From Candidatus Bathyarchaeota archaeon (GTDB lineage: Archaea; Thermoproteota; Bathyarchaeia; Bathyarchaeales; DTEX01): 37,086 nt of DNA. A program made the position numbers and the translations under genes. The notes beneath the pieces are model-generated. The model made no database searches, was not told the DNA's origin, and was given only the letters and a program-made list of their open reading frames with translations. This document shows, piece by piece, positions 24,778-33,801 of the stretch (within the stretch, counting starts at the first letter, position 1; each line of letters starts with the position of its first letter). The stretch covers positions 1-37,086 of the forward strand of contig JAGTQA010000074.1 in the NCBI GenBank assembly GCA_018396975.1, written 5' to 3'.

Positions 24778-24817
24778 AGAGGAGGATAGGGTATTCGGGG
24801 AGATAGGGAGGTATCAT
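24778..24817 (+). repeat. Dispersed intergenic repeat, copy C
   Basis: AGAGGAGGATAGGGTATTC then GGGGAGATAGGGAGGTATCAT. It starts 25 bases after the purB stop on the same strand. In one frame it reads EEDRVFGEIGRYHPNDSKRF and stays open to 24940 without a start codon. Confidence 0.6.
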
Positions 24818-24835
24818 CCCAATGATAGCAAAAGA

Positions 24836-24843
24836 TTTTTAAG
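24836..24843 (+). promoter_or_regulatory. Possible promoter of the ilv/leu operon
   Basis: TTTTTAAG is the best TATA-like box in the 312-base spacer between purB and ilvB. It would start transcription near 24867 and leave a leader of about 200 bases. The rest of the spacer holds the dispersed repeat (24778-24817) and the hairpins described in the next entry. Confidence 0.35.
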
Positions 24844-24862
24844 CAACATCCGCATACTACTA

Positions 24863-25033
24863 TCCGGTTCTTCCCCCGGAGGGCGAAAAGTGAGGGATAT
24901 ACGGGTACGGAGGGATCGCTACCTCCATAGCGTGCGCTGATCCTGAAGCCCAAACCCCCTCCATGCACAAAACAGCTCAGAAAGATTTTTGGGAAGAGCC
25001 CCGGCAAAATAACATTCCACACAGTGTTCTGTG
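24863..25033 (+). promoter_or_regulatory. Possible structured leader of the ilv/leu operon
   Basis: Three hairpins can be read directly: TCCGG/CCGGA (24863-24867 with 24876-24880), CGCTA/TAGCG (24917-24921 with 24928-24932, loop CCTCCA), and CACAG/CTGTG (25020-25024 with 25029-25033, loop TGTT). The CCTCC loop could pair with GGAGG at 24909-24913 just upstream. GGAGAGGTG at 25049-25057 is the ilvB ribosome binding site. I recognise no known riboswitch or RNA family. Confidence 0.3.
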
Positions 25034-25065
25034 GGCCATAAAATCTTTGGAGAGGTGCTTCTCGA

Positions 25066-26748
25066 ATGGTTAGGATGAGTGGTGCAAGAGCCCTAGTTGA
25101 GGCCCTAAAAAGGGAGGGCGTCGAGGTTATATTCGGCATACCGGGAGGCGCAATACTACCAGTATATGATGTGCTATACGACTCAGACATAAAGCATATT
25201 TTAATGCGCCACGAGCAGTGCGCCGCCCACGCCGCCGATGGATACGCCAGAGCCAGCGGTAGGGTCGGCGTATGCATGGCCACCTCAGGCCCGGGTGCAA
25301 CAAACCTAGTTACTGGGATCGCAAACGCCTACATGGATTCATCGCCCATAATTGCCATAACCGGGCAGGTTCCCAGAGCATTTATAGGGAAGGATGCATT
25401 CCAAGAGACCGATATAATAGGCATAACAACGCCAATAACCAAATGCAACTTCCAAGTTAGGAATGCAGCAGATATACCAAAAATCGTTAAGACAGCATTC
25501 TACATCGCCTCAACCGGTAGGCGAGGCCCAGTTCTCATAGACCTACCAAGAGACACGCAGCTCGAGGAGGCTGAGATGAACTTTGATGAGAAGATTGAGC
25601 TCAGAGGATATAAGCCAACATACGACCCCCATCCACTGCAGGTTGAGAAGGCTGTTCAATTACTGATTCAGGCGGAGCGCCCGGTTATAGTTGCTGGAGG
25701 GGGCGTCATAGCCTCAAACGCATGCTCCGAGCTTATCGCATTGGCCGAGACACTACTAGCACCGGTTGCAACAACATTGATGGGTAAGGGCGCCATACCT
25801 GAGGACCATCCACTCTCCCTCGGGATGCTTGGGATGCATGGGACCGTCGCAGCCAATTATATAGTCCAAGACGCGGATGTCCTACTGGCTGTTGGAATGA
25901 GGTTCTCAGATAGAAGCACGGGGAATATTAGGGCCTTCTGCCCAAATGGGAAGATAATTCATGTAGACATAGACTCCTCCGAGATAGGAAAGAACATTAA
26001 ACCCCACATTCCAATAGTCGCCGACGCCAAAAAAGCCCTACAAGCCATACACAGCCACCTAATCGAGAAGTTCAAGAGGAAGGAGCGGTCAACATGGCTA
26101 AGTAGGGTCCAAGAGCTCAAGAAGATACATGAGGAGATGATAAAGTCTGAGGGAGATGGGATTAAGCCGCCGGCCCTGATGGCCGAGATCAGGCGGCTCC
26201 TACCGAACGATGCAATAGTGACGACCGAGGTTGGCCAGAACCAGATGTGGGCAGCCCTATATTTAAAAACCTATAAGCCCAGGACATTCATAAGCTCGGG
26301 CGGCTTAGGAACAATGGGATTCGGATTCCCAGCGGCGATAGGTGCTAAGGTTGCATGCCCAAATGTTCCAGTTGTCGATATAGCCGGGGACGGAAGCTTC
26401 ATAATGACAGAGCAGGACTTAGCCTCATCGGTTGCATGGAAGATTCCAGTCATAGTAGTCGTCTTGAACAATTCCGTCCTCGGCATGGTCGCCCAATGGC
26501 AGAGGCTCTTTTATAGGAGGCGATACTCGGCAGTCGACCTCAAAGGCATACCAGACTTCGTTAAGCTGGCTGAGGCATATGGAGCGCAGGGATTCAGAGC
26601 CCAGTCAATCGAAGAGTTTAGGGCGGCATTTAAAGAGGCTCTAAATAGTGATGTAACAACAGTAATAGATGTTCCAATATCGTCGGAGGAGAACGTTATG
26701 CCCATGGTCCCGCCGGGGAATAGCCTTAAAGACATAATGTTGAGTTGA
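25066..26748 (+). CDS. ilvB: Acetolactate synthase, large (catalytic) subunit
   Basis: Thiamine diphosphate enzyme joining two pyruvates to acetolactate (valine/leucine) or pyruvate and 2-oxobutyrate (isoleucine). The 560-residue protein has the N-terminal Pyr domain with FGIPGGAILP and the catalytic Glu in RHEQCAAHAADGYARASG, then SGPGATNLVTGIANAYMDS, PITKCNFQV, a central FAD-type domain (RPVIVAGGG onward) and the C-terminal PP domain with the thiamine-binding motif GDGSFIMTEQDLASS...LNNS. QWQRLFY near the end is typical of acetolactate synthase rather than other pyruvate decarboxylase relatives. First gene of the seven-gene operon; ilvN starts on its stop codon. Confidence 0.95.
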   Translation: MVRMSGARALVEALKREGVEVIFGIPGGAILPVYDVLYDSDIKHILMRHEQCAAHAADGYARASGRVGVCMATSGPGATNLVTGIANAYMDSSPIIAITGQVPRAFIGKDAFQETDIIGITTPITKCNFQVRNAADIPKIVKTAFYIASTGRRGPVLIDLPRDTQLEEAEMNFDEKIELRGYKPTYDPHPLQVEKAVQLLIQAERPVIVAGGGVIASNACSELIALAETLLAPVATTLMGKGAIPEDHPLSLGMLGMHGTVAANYIVQDADVLLAVGMRFSDRSTGNIRAFCPNGKIIHVDIDSSEIGKNIKPHIPIVADAKKALQAIHSHLIEKFKRKERSTWLSRVQELKKIHEEMIKSEGDGIKPPALMAEIRRLLPNDAIVTTEVGQNQMWAALYLKTYKPRTFISSGGLGTMGFGFPAAIGAKVACPNVPVVDIAGDGSFIMTEQDLASSVAWKIPVIVVVLNNSVLGMVAQWQRLFYRRRYSAVDLKGIPDFVKLAEAYGAQGFRAQSIEEFRAAFKEALNSDVTTVIDVPISSEENVMPMVPPGNSLKDIMLS

Positions 26749-27269
26749 TGGCTATGGAGGGGAAGAAAGAGGATATCTACATGATATCGGCCATAGTTGA
26801 ACATAAGCCTGGAGTATTATATAGCGTCTCAAACATGTTTAGGAGGAGAGGCTTCAATATAGAGAGCATATCAGTTGGGGAGTCTGAGCAACCCGATCTA
26901 GCTAGGATGACCATAACAATAAAGGGGGATGAGGACACCGTTGAGCAGGTTGTCAAGCAACTGAAGAAGCTCATAAGCGTCGTTAAAGTCAGCATACTAG
27001 ACCCGAAAAATACTGTTTCTAGGGAGCTGGCGCTCATAAAAGTGAATACGCCCGACGCCAGAATAAGATCTGACGTAATAAATTACACGGAGATCTTTAA
27101 GGGGCACGTCGTTGATGTAGCCCATGAATCACTGATAATAGAGATAACTGGCGACACGGATAAAATAAATGCCTTCATAGAGCTTATGAGACCCTTTGGT
27201 ATAAGAGAGATTGCAAGAACCGGCATAGCCGCCCTCCCGAGAGGGATGAGATCTACCAGAATGGAATAA
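26748..27269 (+). CDS. ilvN: Acetolactate synthase, small (regulatory) subunit
   Basis: A 173-residue regulatory subunit with an N-terminal ACT domain (about 8-80: [32 protein letters not shown]) that binds valine in known enzymes, and the C-terminal ALS_ss domain ([49 protein letters not shown]). The ATG at 26748 overlaps the ilvB stop TGA (A shared), indicating translational coupling; an ATG two codons later is an alternative. Together with IlvB it forms the feedback-controlled holoenzyme, the entry point of the operon's pathway. Confidence 0.95.
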   Translation: MAMEGKKEDIYMISAIVEHKPGVLYSVSNMFRRRGFNIESISVGESEQPDLARMTITIKGDEDTVEQVVKQLKKLISVVKVSILDPKNTVSRELALIKVNTPDARIRSDVINYTEIFKGHVVDVAHESLIIEITGDTDKINAFIELMRPFGIREIARTGIAALPRGMRSTRME

Positions 27270-27291
27270 TAACATATTGGGAGGAATTTTA

Positions 27292-28281
27292 ATGGTTAAA
27301 GTGTATTTCGATAAGGATGCAAACCTTGATTTAATCAAGGATAAGGTAATAGCCGTAATAGGTTATGGAAGCCAAGGACACGCCCAAGCCCAAAACATGC
27401 GCGACTCCGGCTTAAACGTTATTATCGGGCTTAGACCCGGAGGCGAATCTTGGAAGAGGGCTATAGAGGACGGCTTCGACGTTTACCCAATAGCTGAGGC
27501 CGCTAAGATGGGCGACATAATATTCATGCTAATCCCAGACATGATACAGCCAGCAGTATATAGGGAGCATATTGCTCCGAACCTCTCAGAGGGTAAGGTA
27601 TTGGATTTCGCACATGGATTCAATATACACTTCAAACAGATAACTCCGCCAAAAAATATTGACGTAATAATGGTTGCGCCTAAAAGCCCGGGGCCAAGGC
27701 TCCGCGAAACATATCTAAATGGGTTCGGCGTCCCAGCCCTAATAGCAGTCTACCAAGATTATTCAGGTAGGGCTAAGGACATCGCCCTAGCAGTAGCTAA
27801 AGCCTTGGGATGCACTAGGGCCGGTGTCATAGAGACAACTTTTAAAGATGAGACTGAGAGCGATCTCATCGGCGAGCAGACAGTTCTGGTTGGCGGCCTC
27901 ATTGAGCTGATTAAGAAGGGCTTTGAGGTTCTTGTTGAGTGTGGATATCCGCCTGAACTCGCATATTTTGAGGCATGCAACGAGGCCAAGCTGATAATGG
28001 ACCTTATATATGAGAGGGGTATAACCGGCATGCTTAGAGCCGTCTCGGACACGGCCAAATATGGTGGTCTGACGGTTGGGCCAAAAGTCATAGATGATCA
28101 TGTTAAGGAGAATATGCGCAGAGCAGCCAGAGAAGTCCAAAGCGGAAAGTTCGCCCAGGAATGGATAAGCGAGCATGCGTCTGGGGAGAAAACCCTTAAA
28201 GCTCTCATGAAGGAGATTGAGGAGCACCCCCTCGAAAAGGTTGGATCCATTATACGTAAAATGTCTGGATTGGAGAAGTAA
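27292..28281 (+). CDS. ilvC: Ketol-acid reductoisomerase, class I
   Basis: Converts acetolactate to 2,3-dihydroxyisovalerate by magnesium-dependent isomerisation and NAD(P)H reduction. The 329-residue length is that of the short, single-knot class I enzyme. [19 protein letters not shown] is the dinucleotide fold, [12 protein letters not shown] is the cofactor-specificity loop (seven-residue type), HGFNIHF holds the catalytic His, [12 protein letters not shown] the catalytic Lys, and [11 protein letters not shown] with EACNEAKLI provide the Asp/Glu metal ligands. NADPH versus NADH use cannot be decided from the loop. GGGAGG lies before ATG 27292; a TTG at 27277 would add five residues across the ribosome binding site. 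Confidence 0.96.
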   Translation: MVKVYFDKDANLDLIKDKVIAVIGYGSQGHAQAQNMRDSGLNVIIGLRPGGESWKRAIEDGFDVYPIAEAAKMGDIIFMLIPDMIQPAVYREHIAPNLSEGKVLDFAHGFNIHFKQITPPKNIDVIMVAPKSPGPRLRETYLNGFGVPALIAVYQDYSGRAKDIALAVAKALGCTRAGVIETTFKDETESDLIGEQTVLVGGLIELIKKGFEVLVECGYPPELAYFEACNEAKLIMDLIYERGITGMLRAVSDTAKYGGLTVGPKVIDDHVKENMRRAAREVQSGKFAQEWISEHASGEKTLKALMKEIEEHPLEKVGSIIRKMSGLEK

Positions 28282-28296
28282 CTATTTTGAGTGGCG

Positions 28297-29580
28297 ATGA
28301 AGCCAATGGCGGGAATGACAATATCCGAGAAGATTCTTGCAGCTGCCTCCGGGAAAGATTATGTTAGGCCGGGCGAGATTGTCGATGCAAGGGTTGACAT
28401 GGCAATGGTAAATGAGATAACTGGGCCCCTAGCCATACAGACCTTTAAGCGCATAGGACTAAAAAATGTCTGGGATAACCAGCGCATAGTCCTAGTCCTA
28501 GACCACCAGGTTCCAGCAGACTCGGTTAAGTCGGCTGAACTACATAAGATCATGAGGGAATTTGCCAAAGAGCAGAACATTCCATTTCTCTATGATGTTG
28601 GCGATGGAGGTATATGCCACCAGATCATGGTTGAGAGGGGACATGTTAGGCCGGGCGAGCTCATAGTCGGCGCCGACTCACATACATGCACATATGGAGC
28701 CCTAGGGGCATTTGCAACAGGGATAGGCTCAACGGAGATGGCTGCCGTATTCGCGACTGGCAAACTCTGGCTGAAAGTCCCTTCAACAATAAGAATTAAT
28801 GTTACTGGGCGGTTCAGCGATTTTGTAACCCCAAAAGACCTGATATTGGATGTTATTGGTAGGGTTGGGGCTGATGGAGCAATATATAAGGCTGTAGAGT
28901 TCACCGGCCCGACAATAAGCGAGATGGATATCAGCGGCCGCCTAACCCTATGTAATATGACCGTTGAGATGGGAGCTAAAACCGGTATAATCGAACCTGA
29001 CGAGAAGGTAATACAATATGTTAGGGAGCGGACGAATAGGCCATTCAAGATCTTTAGGAGCGATGAGGACGCGAACTACGAAAGAACACTAGAATTCAAT
29101 GTGGACAATCTAGAGCCCATGGTTGCATGCCCACACTCAGTCGATAATGTTAAGCCAGTTAAGGAGGTTGAGGGTGTGGAGATCAACCAGGCATTTTTGG
29201 GCTCATGTACAAACGGCCGGCTAGAGGATTTGGAGTTGGCCGCGAGAATATTGAGGGGTAGGCGGGTTAAGAAGGGTGTTAGGATGCTCGTCACCCCAGC
29301 CTCATCGGAAGTTTACCTGAAGGCTCTCGAGATGGGGATCCTAGAGGTCTTTGTTAGGGCTGGGGCATGCATCTGCAACCCAACATGCGGAGCATGCTTT
29401 GGAGGGCATATGGGACTGCTGGCCGCTGGCGAGATCTGCATAAGCTCCTCTAACAGAAACTTCGTTGGGAGAATGGGTAGTCCAGAAGCCCAAATCTACT
29501 TGGCCTCTCCAGCAACAGTCGCCGCATCAGCAGTTGAGGGGAAAATAACCGACCCAAGAAGGTTTCTGGGGGGTGCGTAA
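28297..29580 (+). CDS. leuC: 3-isopropylmalate dehydratase large subunit (LeuC/HacA type)
   Basis: Large subunit of the aconitase-family isomerase of 2- to 3-isopropylmalate. The ~427-residue archaeal form has SEKILAAASGKDYVRPGEIVDARVD, DHQVPADS, GADSHTCTYGALGAFATGIGSTEMA, GSCTNGRLEDLELAA (first cluster Cys) and CICNPTCGACFGGHMG (remaining cluster Cys), binding a [4Fe-4S] cluster. Archaeal members of this family also include homoaconitase, so substrate rests on context, which is leucine synthesis. The start is ambiguous: GTG 28291, ATG 28297, 28306 and 28315 are all in frame; GAGTGG three bases upstream favours 28297. The stop shares one base with the leuD start. Confidence 0.93.
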   Translation: MKPMAGMTISEKILAAASGKDYVRPGEIVDARVDMAMVNEITGPLAIQTFKRIGLKNVWDNQRIVLVLDHQVPADSVKSAELHKIMREFAKEQNIPFLYDVGDGGICHQIMVERGHVRPGELIVGADSHTCTYGALGAFATGIGSTEMAAVFATGKLWLKVPSTIRINVTGRFSDFVTPKDLILDVIGRVGADGAIYKAVEFTGPTISEMDISGRLTLCNMTVEMGAKTGIIEPDEKVIQYVRERTNRPFKIFRSDEDANYERTLEFNVDNLEPMVACPHSVDNVKPVKEVEGVEINQAFLGSCTNGRLEDLELAARILRGRRVKKGVRMLVTPASSEVYLKALEMGILEVFVRAGACICNPTCGACFGGHMGLLAAGEICISSSNRNFVGRMGSPEAQIYLASPATVAASAVEGKITDPRRFLGGA

Positions 29581-30089
29581 TGAAGGTTTCTGGGAGAGCC
29601 ATAATATTTGGCGACAACGTGAATACGGACGTCATAATTCCAAGCAAATACCTTACATCCCTAGACCCAAATGAGCTAGCTAAGCATGCTATGGAAGGCA
29701 TAGATCCAAGCTTCCCAAGTAGGGCTAAGAGCGGCGTAATAATTGTTGCTGGAAGGAACTTTGGCTGCGGCTCAAGCCGAGAGCAAGCCCCCATAGCGCT
29801 CAAATACTCCGGGGTTAAGTGTGTAGTAGCGGAGTCATTTGCGCGCATATTCTATAGGAACGCCATAAACATAGGTTTACCGGTCCTAGAGTCTCCTGGA
29901 ATTAGGGGTTTAGTTAATGAGGGAGATACGCTAACAGTGATTCTGGATGAGGGGAAGATCATAAACGAGAGTAAAAATATAATTGTTAAGGCAAATAGGC
30001 TTCCAAACTTCATTCTTGAAATTATTATGGATGGAGGTTTAATTGAGCATCTAATAAAAACCATGAGAGGTGAGAGATATGAAGTATAA
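29580..30089 (+). CDS. leuD: 3-isopropylmalate dehydratase small subunit
   Basis: A 169-residue small (swivel) subunit. The family motifs are GRAIIFGDNVNTDVIIPSKYL, GRNFGCGSSREQAPIALK, VVAESFARIFYRNAINIGLP and DEGDTL-like EGDTLTV. The substrate-specificity loop after the first helix reads KYLTSLDPNELAKHAMEG. In the archaeal enzymes I know, YLxT goes with homoaconitase and YLV-type with isopropylmalate isomerase, so YLTS here is ambiguous and dual use is possible. The operon context favours leucine synthesis. The ATG overlaps the leuC stop (TAATG), and the end overlaps leuB by 11 bases, both signs of coupled translation. Confidence 0.94.
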   Translation: MKVSGRAIIFGDNVNTDVIIPSKYLTSLDPNELAKHAMEGIDPSFPSRAKSGVIIVAGRNFGCGSSREQAPIALKYSGVKCVVAESFARIFYRNAINIGLPVLESPGIRGLVNEGDTLTVILDEGKIINESKNIIVKANRLPNFILEIIMDGGLIEHLIKTMRGERYEV

Positions 30090-31113
30090 GATTGCCCTGA
30101 TACCCGGTGATGGGATAGGTCCAGAATTAACCGAGACAACAATACGAGTCCTAAATGCTGTTCAAAGAAGGTTTAATCTGAACCTGGATTTTGTTGAGCT
30201 AGAGGCTGGGGATGCATGCTTTGAGAGGAGGGGAACGGCGTTACCGGAGGAGACGATTAAGGCAATACGTAACTCACATGTCTGCCTTAAGGGGCCGGTT
30301 GGCGAGACCGCCGCTGACGTTATCGTTAGGTTGAGGATCATGTTCGATTTATATGCGAATATTCGCCCAATAAAGTCCTATCCAAACGCTCCATGTCTAA
30401 GGGACGATATAGACCTAGTCTTCGTTAGGGAGAACACCGAGGACCTATATAAGGGATTCGAGTTTAAGATAGGCGGAGACACAGCTATAGGCTTAAGGGT
30501 AATAACGCGGAGGGGATGCGAGCGCATAGCCAGAAAAGCCTTTGAGCTAGCGGCAAAAAGGAATAAGAAGCGTAGAGTTACAGCCGTCCACAAGGCGAAC
30601 GTTATGCGTGTGACATGCGGACTATTCGCGGAGGTCTGCCGCAGCATAGCAAAGGAGTACCCCAACATAGCCTTCGACGAGCAATATGTTGATGCGGCAT
30701 CGATGAGGCTGATAAAAGAGCCCCAGAACTTCGATGTTATAGTGACGACAAACATGTTCGGTGACATACTCTCAGACGAGGCCGCGCAGCTCGTCGGCGG
30801 ACTGGGCATGGCTCCCGGAGGGAATATAGGCGACGACTTTGCGATATTCGAGCCGATCCATGGATCAGCGCCTACTAGGGTTGGTAAGCACACGGCCAAC
30901 CCATGCTCTATGATACTCGCGGCCAAAATGATGCTTGAGTGGCTCGGCGAAAAATATGGTGATCGAGCATGCGTATTGGCTGCTGGAGCAATAGAATCTG
31001 GATTAATATCAGCCCTAAAGAAGGGCCTATCAGTCCCAGACCTAGGTGGAAAGTTAAAGACTTTTGAGATGGGAGAGGCAATAGCTAATGAAATAATGGA
31101 ATTAAACCTTTAG
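30079..31113 (+). CDS. leuB: 3-isopropylmalate dehydrogenase (archaeal type)
   Basis: NAD-dependent oxidative decarboxylation of 3-isopropylmalate to 2-oxoisocaproate. The 344-residue beta-decarboxylating dehydrogenase has IALIPGDGIGPELTE, LKGPVGETA, NIRPIKSYPNAP, RENTEDLYKGFEF, AVHKANVMRVTCGLF (catalytic Lys region), VTTNMFGDILSDEAAQLVGGLG (Asp metal ligands) and EPIHGSAPTRVGKHTANP (adenine-binding). NTEDLY in place of the bacterial LTGGIYFG is common in archaeal enzymes, some of which also act on homoisocitrate or related acids. The ATG at 30079 follows GGTGA by five bases; a GTG at 30070 is upstream. Operon position makes leucine synthesis the main role. Confidence 0.92.
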   Translation: MKYKIALIPGDGIGPELTETTIRVLNAVQRRFNLNLDFVELEAGDACFERRGTALPEETIKAIRNSHVCLKGPVGETAADVIVRLRIMFDLYANIRPIKSYPNAPCLRDDIDLVFVRENTEDLYKGFEFKIGGDTAIGLRVITRRGCERIARKAFELAAKRNKKRRVTAVHKANVMRVTCGLFAEVCRSIAKEYPNIAFDEQYVDAASMRLIKEPQNFDVIVTTNMFGDILSDEAAQLVGGLGMAPGGNIGDDFAIFEPIHGSAPTRVGKHTANPCSMILAAKMMLEWLGEKYGDRACVLAAGAIESGLISALKKGLSVPDLGGKLKTFEMGEAIANEIMELNL

Positions 31114-31125
31114 GGGGATTTATGT

Positions 31126-32628
31126 TTGGATCCCGACTACATAAGGATATTTGATACAACCTTACGTGATGGTGAGCAAACTCCCGGAGTATCCCTAACA
31201 CCCGAGGAAAAGATGGAGATAGCCCTCCAGCTCGATAAGCTGGGCGTAGACGTTATTGAGGCCGGATTCCCATCAGCTTCTAGGGGTGAGCAGAAAGCCC
31301 TTAAGGAGATAGCGAATGCTGGCTTAAGGGCCCAGGTCTGCGCATTGGCCAGAGCCTTAAGGAGCGATATTGACATAGCATTAAATTGTGATGTCAAGTA
31401 TATTCATACTTTTATCTCGACATCAGATGTGCAGATGAAGTATGCCCTAAATATGACTCCGGATCAGGTTGTGGAAGCCGCCGTAGATTCCATACAATAT
31501 ATTAAGGATCATGGGGTCATATGTGAGTTCTCACCTATGGATGCAACTAGAACAGACATGGATTTTCTTAAGAGGGTTTGTAAGGCTGCTGAGGAGGCTG
31601 GCGCAGACTACATTAATATACCGGACACAGTTGGAATTATGACTCCCAAGGCCATGGAGAGATTAATTAGGGAGCTGAAGGAAGTAGTAAATGTTCCCTT
31701 AAGCGTCCACTGCCATAATGACTTTGGGCTTGCAGTTGCAAACTCGCTTGCTGGGGTTGAGGGCGGGGCCAGCCAAGTCCACGTGACAGTTAATGGTTTG
31801 GGTGAGAGGGCTGGGAACGCCGCCCTAGAGGAGGTCGTTATGTGCCTCCACCTACTCCATAATAAGAGGACTGGCATAAACACGAGACTAATCTATGAAA
31901 CCTCAAAGATTGTTTCGCGCTTAACAGGCGTTGTGATACAGCCAAACAAGGCTATTGTTGGGGAGAATGCCTTTGCTCACGAATCTGGCATACATACTAG
32001 GGGTGTAGTTGTTAAGCCCCTAACATTCGAGCCGTTCAGCCCGGAGCTAGTTGGCAGAAGACGTAAGCTCATCGCTGGGAAACATGCTGGCAGGCATGGG
32101 ATTAAAGCCGAGCTAGAAGATGCTGGCTTCCACCCAACCGAGGAGCAACTTAGGGAGATAGTTGCCCGCGTCAAGGAGCTCGGTGACAAAGGTAAGACCG
32201 TGACGGATGCGGACCTATTCGCTATTGCTAGGGCTGTCATGGGCAAGACGGCTGAGGAGAAGATTATTGAGTTAAGCGATTTGGCAGTGGTCACGGGGAT
32301 TAGGGTGATCCCGACAGCATCAGTTAAGCTGATTATTGATGGCAAGGAATATGTTGCGGCTGAGACCGGCGTTGGGCCGGTTGACGCCGCGATCAAGGCA
32401 ATACAGAAGATCACGAGTACTCTAGCGGATGTTAGGTTGAAGGAGTATAGGCTTGAGGCCCTAACCGGTGGATCAGATGCTGTGGCCGAGGTTATAATTA
32501 AGGTTGAGGATAGGGAGGGAAATGTTGTCTCAGCGCGGGGCGCAAGAGAGGATATTGTTATGGCGAGTGTAGAGGCCATGATAAACGGTATAAACAAGAT
32601 CCTTCTCAAGAAGCTTAGAAAAGCCTAG
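31126..32628 (+). CDS. leuA: 2-isopropylmalate synthase
   Basis: Condenses acetyl-CoA with 2-oxoisovalerate, first committed step of leucine synthesis. The 500-residue protein has the TIM barrel with IFDTTLRDGEQTPGVSLTPEEK (metal and substrate), ISTSDVQMKYALNMT, FSPMDATRTD, HCHNDFGLAVANSLAGVE (metal His pair), NGLGERAGNAALEEVV and FAHESGIHTRGVV, a linker, and a C-terminal LeuA dimer/allosteric domain (about 385-498, ALTGGSDAVAEVIIKVE). Citramalate and homocitrate synthases share the barrel; the operon argues for LeuA. The TTG start is eight bases after GGGGG. Last gene of the operon. Confidence 0.93.
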   Translation: MDPDYIRIFDTTLRDGEQTPGVSLTPEEKMEIALQLDKLGVDVIEAGFPSASRGEQKALKEIANAGLRAQVCALARALRSDIDIALNCDVKYIHTFISTSDVQMKYALNMTPDQVVEAAVDSIQYIKDHGVICEFSPMDATRTDMDFLKRVCKAAEEAGADYINIPDTVGIMTPKAMERLIRELKEVVNVPLSVHCHNDFGLAVANSLAGVEGGASQVHVTVNGLGERAGNAALEEVVMCLHLLHNKRTGINTRLIYETSKIVSRLTGVVIQPNKAIVGENAFAHESGIHTRGVVVKPLTFEPFSPELVGRRRKLIAGKHAGRHGIKAELEDAGFHPTEEQLREIVARVKELGDKGKTVTDADLFAIARAVMGKTAEEKIIELSDLAVVTGIRVIPTASVKLIIDGKEYVAAETGVGPVDAAIKAIQKITSTLADVRLKEYRLEALTGGSDAVAEVIIKVEDREGNVVSARGAREDIVMASVEAMINGINKILLKKLRKA

Positions 32629-32720
32629 CTTAAGCCGTATATTGATGTTATCTTCAGCCTTATCATGGCTCATAAAGGTTAAAAGGGATTTTAAAGAGAC
32701 TTTTCTGGGAGGATTGAACC

Positions 32721-33752
32721 TTGATAGGTAAGCTCCCACTGAACTTTATGCTCAAGTATGTTTATCCTAGGATTGGGCATATTGATCCAAGTGTTATTGT
32801 TGGGCCTAGTGTTGGTGAGGACGCTGCCATAATTGATCTTGGAGATGGCAGGGTTCTAGTCGTCCACAATGATGCAATAACCGGCGCCGTTAAGTCCCTT
32901 GGCTGGCTGGCGGTCCACATAGTCTCGAATGATATTGCTGTTAGGGGCGCTAGACCCAGATGGTTCTTAATGTCTCTATTTCTTCCAGAGGAGGATTTCG
33001 AGTCAGCCGTGGATGAGATTATGGGTCAAGTTGATAGGGCTGCTAAGGAGCTGGGTTTGATGGTTATTGGAGGGCACACTGAGATTACGTCCGGGATAGA
33101 TAGGCCTATAATTGGGACTACTGCATTGGGCCTAACGAGGAGGGACGGGTACGTAACGACTTCCGGGGCTAGGATAGGAGATTACATAATTGTTACGAAG
33201 GGGGTTGGTATAGAGGGAACAGCAATAATATGCACTGATTTCGCCGACCACCTAAGAAAGAGGGGGATTGATGAGAGCATAATTAGTTGTGGAGCCAGAT
33301 TCCTCGACATGGTCAGCGTGGTTAATGAGGCTATTTTGCTCGCTGAGAATGGGCTCGCCACGGCTATGCATGATCCAACGGAAGCAGGGCTGCTAGGCGG
33401 CCTAGCCGAACTAGCATATGCATCAAAGAAGACTATTGAAGCCTATGAGGATAGTATACCCATGTTTAAGGAGACTGCAATAGTCACCTCGGCCCTAAAC
33501 GTTGACCCACTTAGGCTCATAAGCTCCGGGGCTCTGGTTGCCACCATCCCACCGGATAAGGTTTCTAGGGCCCTTAAGATTCTCGGTGATGAGGGTGTGG
33601 AGGCGAGGATTATTGGTAGGGTTAGGGAGTTTAATGGGAACTTGGTTGAGATTCGTAGGTTGGATGGGAGGATTGAGGTTATTAGGGAAGCCTATTTTCC
33701 AGATGAGATCTTCCGGCTTTGGGAGAGGGTTAGGCTAGAGGAGATCCAGTAA
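32721..33752 (+). CDS. AIR synthase-superfamily protein (HypE/ThiL-like)
   Basis: A 343-residue member of the PurM/HypE/SelD/ThiL ATP-binding superfamily. IVGPSVGEDAAIIDLGDGR carries the glycine-rich GEDAA, VVHNDAITGAVKSLGWLAVHIVSNDIAVRGARPRWF corresponds to the metal-binding dimer strand, VIGGHTEITSGID resembles HypE GGHTEV, and DPTEAGLLGGLAELA is the second domain signature. The C-terminal Cys tail (PRIC) needed by true HypE is absent, so hydrogenase maturation is unlikely; substrate unknown. TTG start after GGGAGG. It lies 92 bases behind leuA with its own TATA-like AGGTTAAAAG (32676-32685), so it is probably not part of the leucine operon. Confidence 0.78.
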   Translation: MIGKLPLNFMLKYVYPRIGHIDPSVIVGPSVGEDAAIIDLGDGRVLVVHNDAITGAVKSLGWLAVHIVSNDIAVRGARPRWFLMSLFLPEEDFESAVDEIMGQVDRAAKELGLMVIGGHTEITSGIDRPIIGTTALGLTRRDGYVTTSGARIGDYIIVTKGVGIEGTAIICTDFADHLRKRGIDESIISCGARFLDMVSVVNEAILLAENGLATAMHDPTEAGLLGGLAELAYASKKTIEAYEDSIPMFKETAIVTSALNVDPLRLISSGALVATIPPDKVSRALKILGDEGVEARIIGRVREFNGNLVEIRRLDGRIEVIREAYFPDEIFRLWERVRLEEIQ

Positions 33753-33755
33753 AAA

Positions 33756-33764
33756 GATATATTG
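33756..33764 (+). promoter_or_regulatory. TATA box of the DHS-like gene
   Basis: GATATATTG lies 38-46 bases before the TTG start at 33802. Transcription would begin near 33785, just ahead of the AGGAG ribosome binding site at 33793-33797. Confidence 0.5.
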
Positions 33765-33801
33765 AGCAGTCAGCTTATTTTCCGGTATCTTCAGGAGTGT
33801 G

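Noticed and set aside
24750-25283. 177-residue minus-strand open frame across the purB-ilvB spacer
   Set aside because: It overlaps the conserved 5' part of ilvB, has no protein family features and an odd composition rich in P, S and C; it is an antisense shadow.
31977-32609. 210-residue minus-strand open frame
   Set aside because: It lies wholly inside leuA on the opposite strand, with Ser/Thr/Ala-rich composition expected from antisense of a coding gene.
32721-33752. HypE hydrogenase maturation factor
   Set aside because: The superfamily fits, but the required C-terminal Cys tail is missing and no hydrogenase or hyp genes are nearby.
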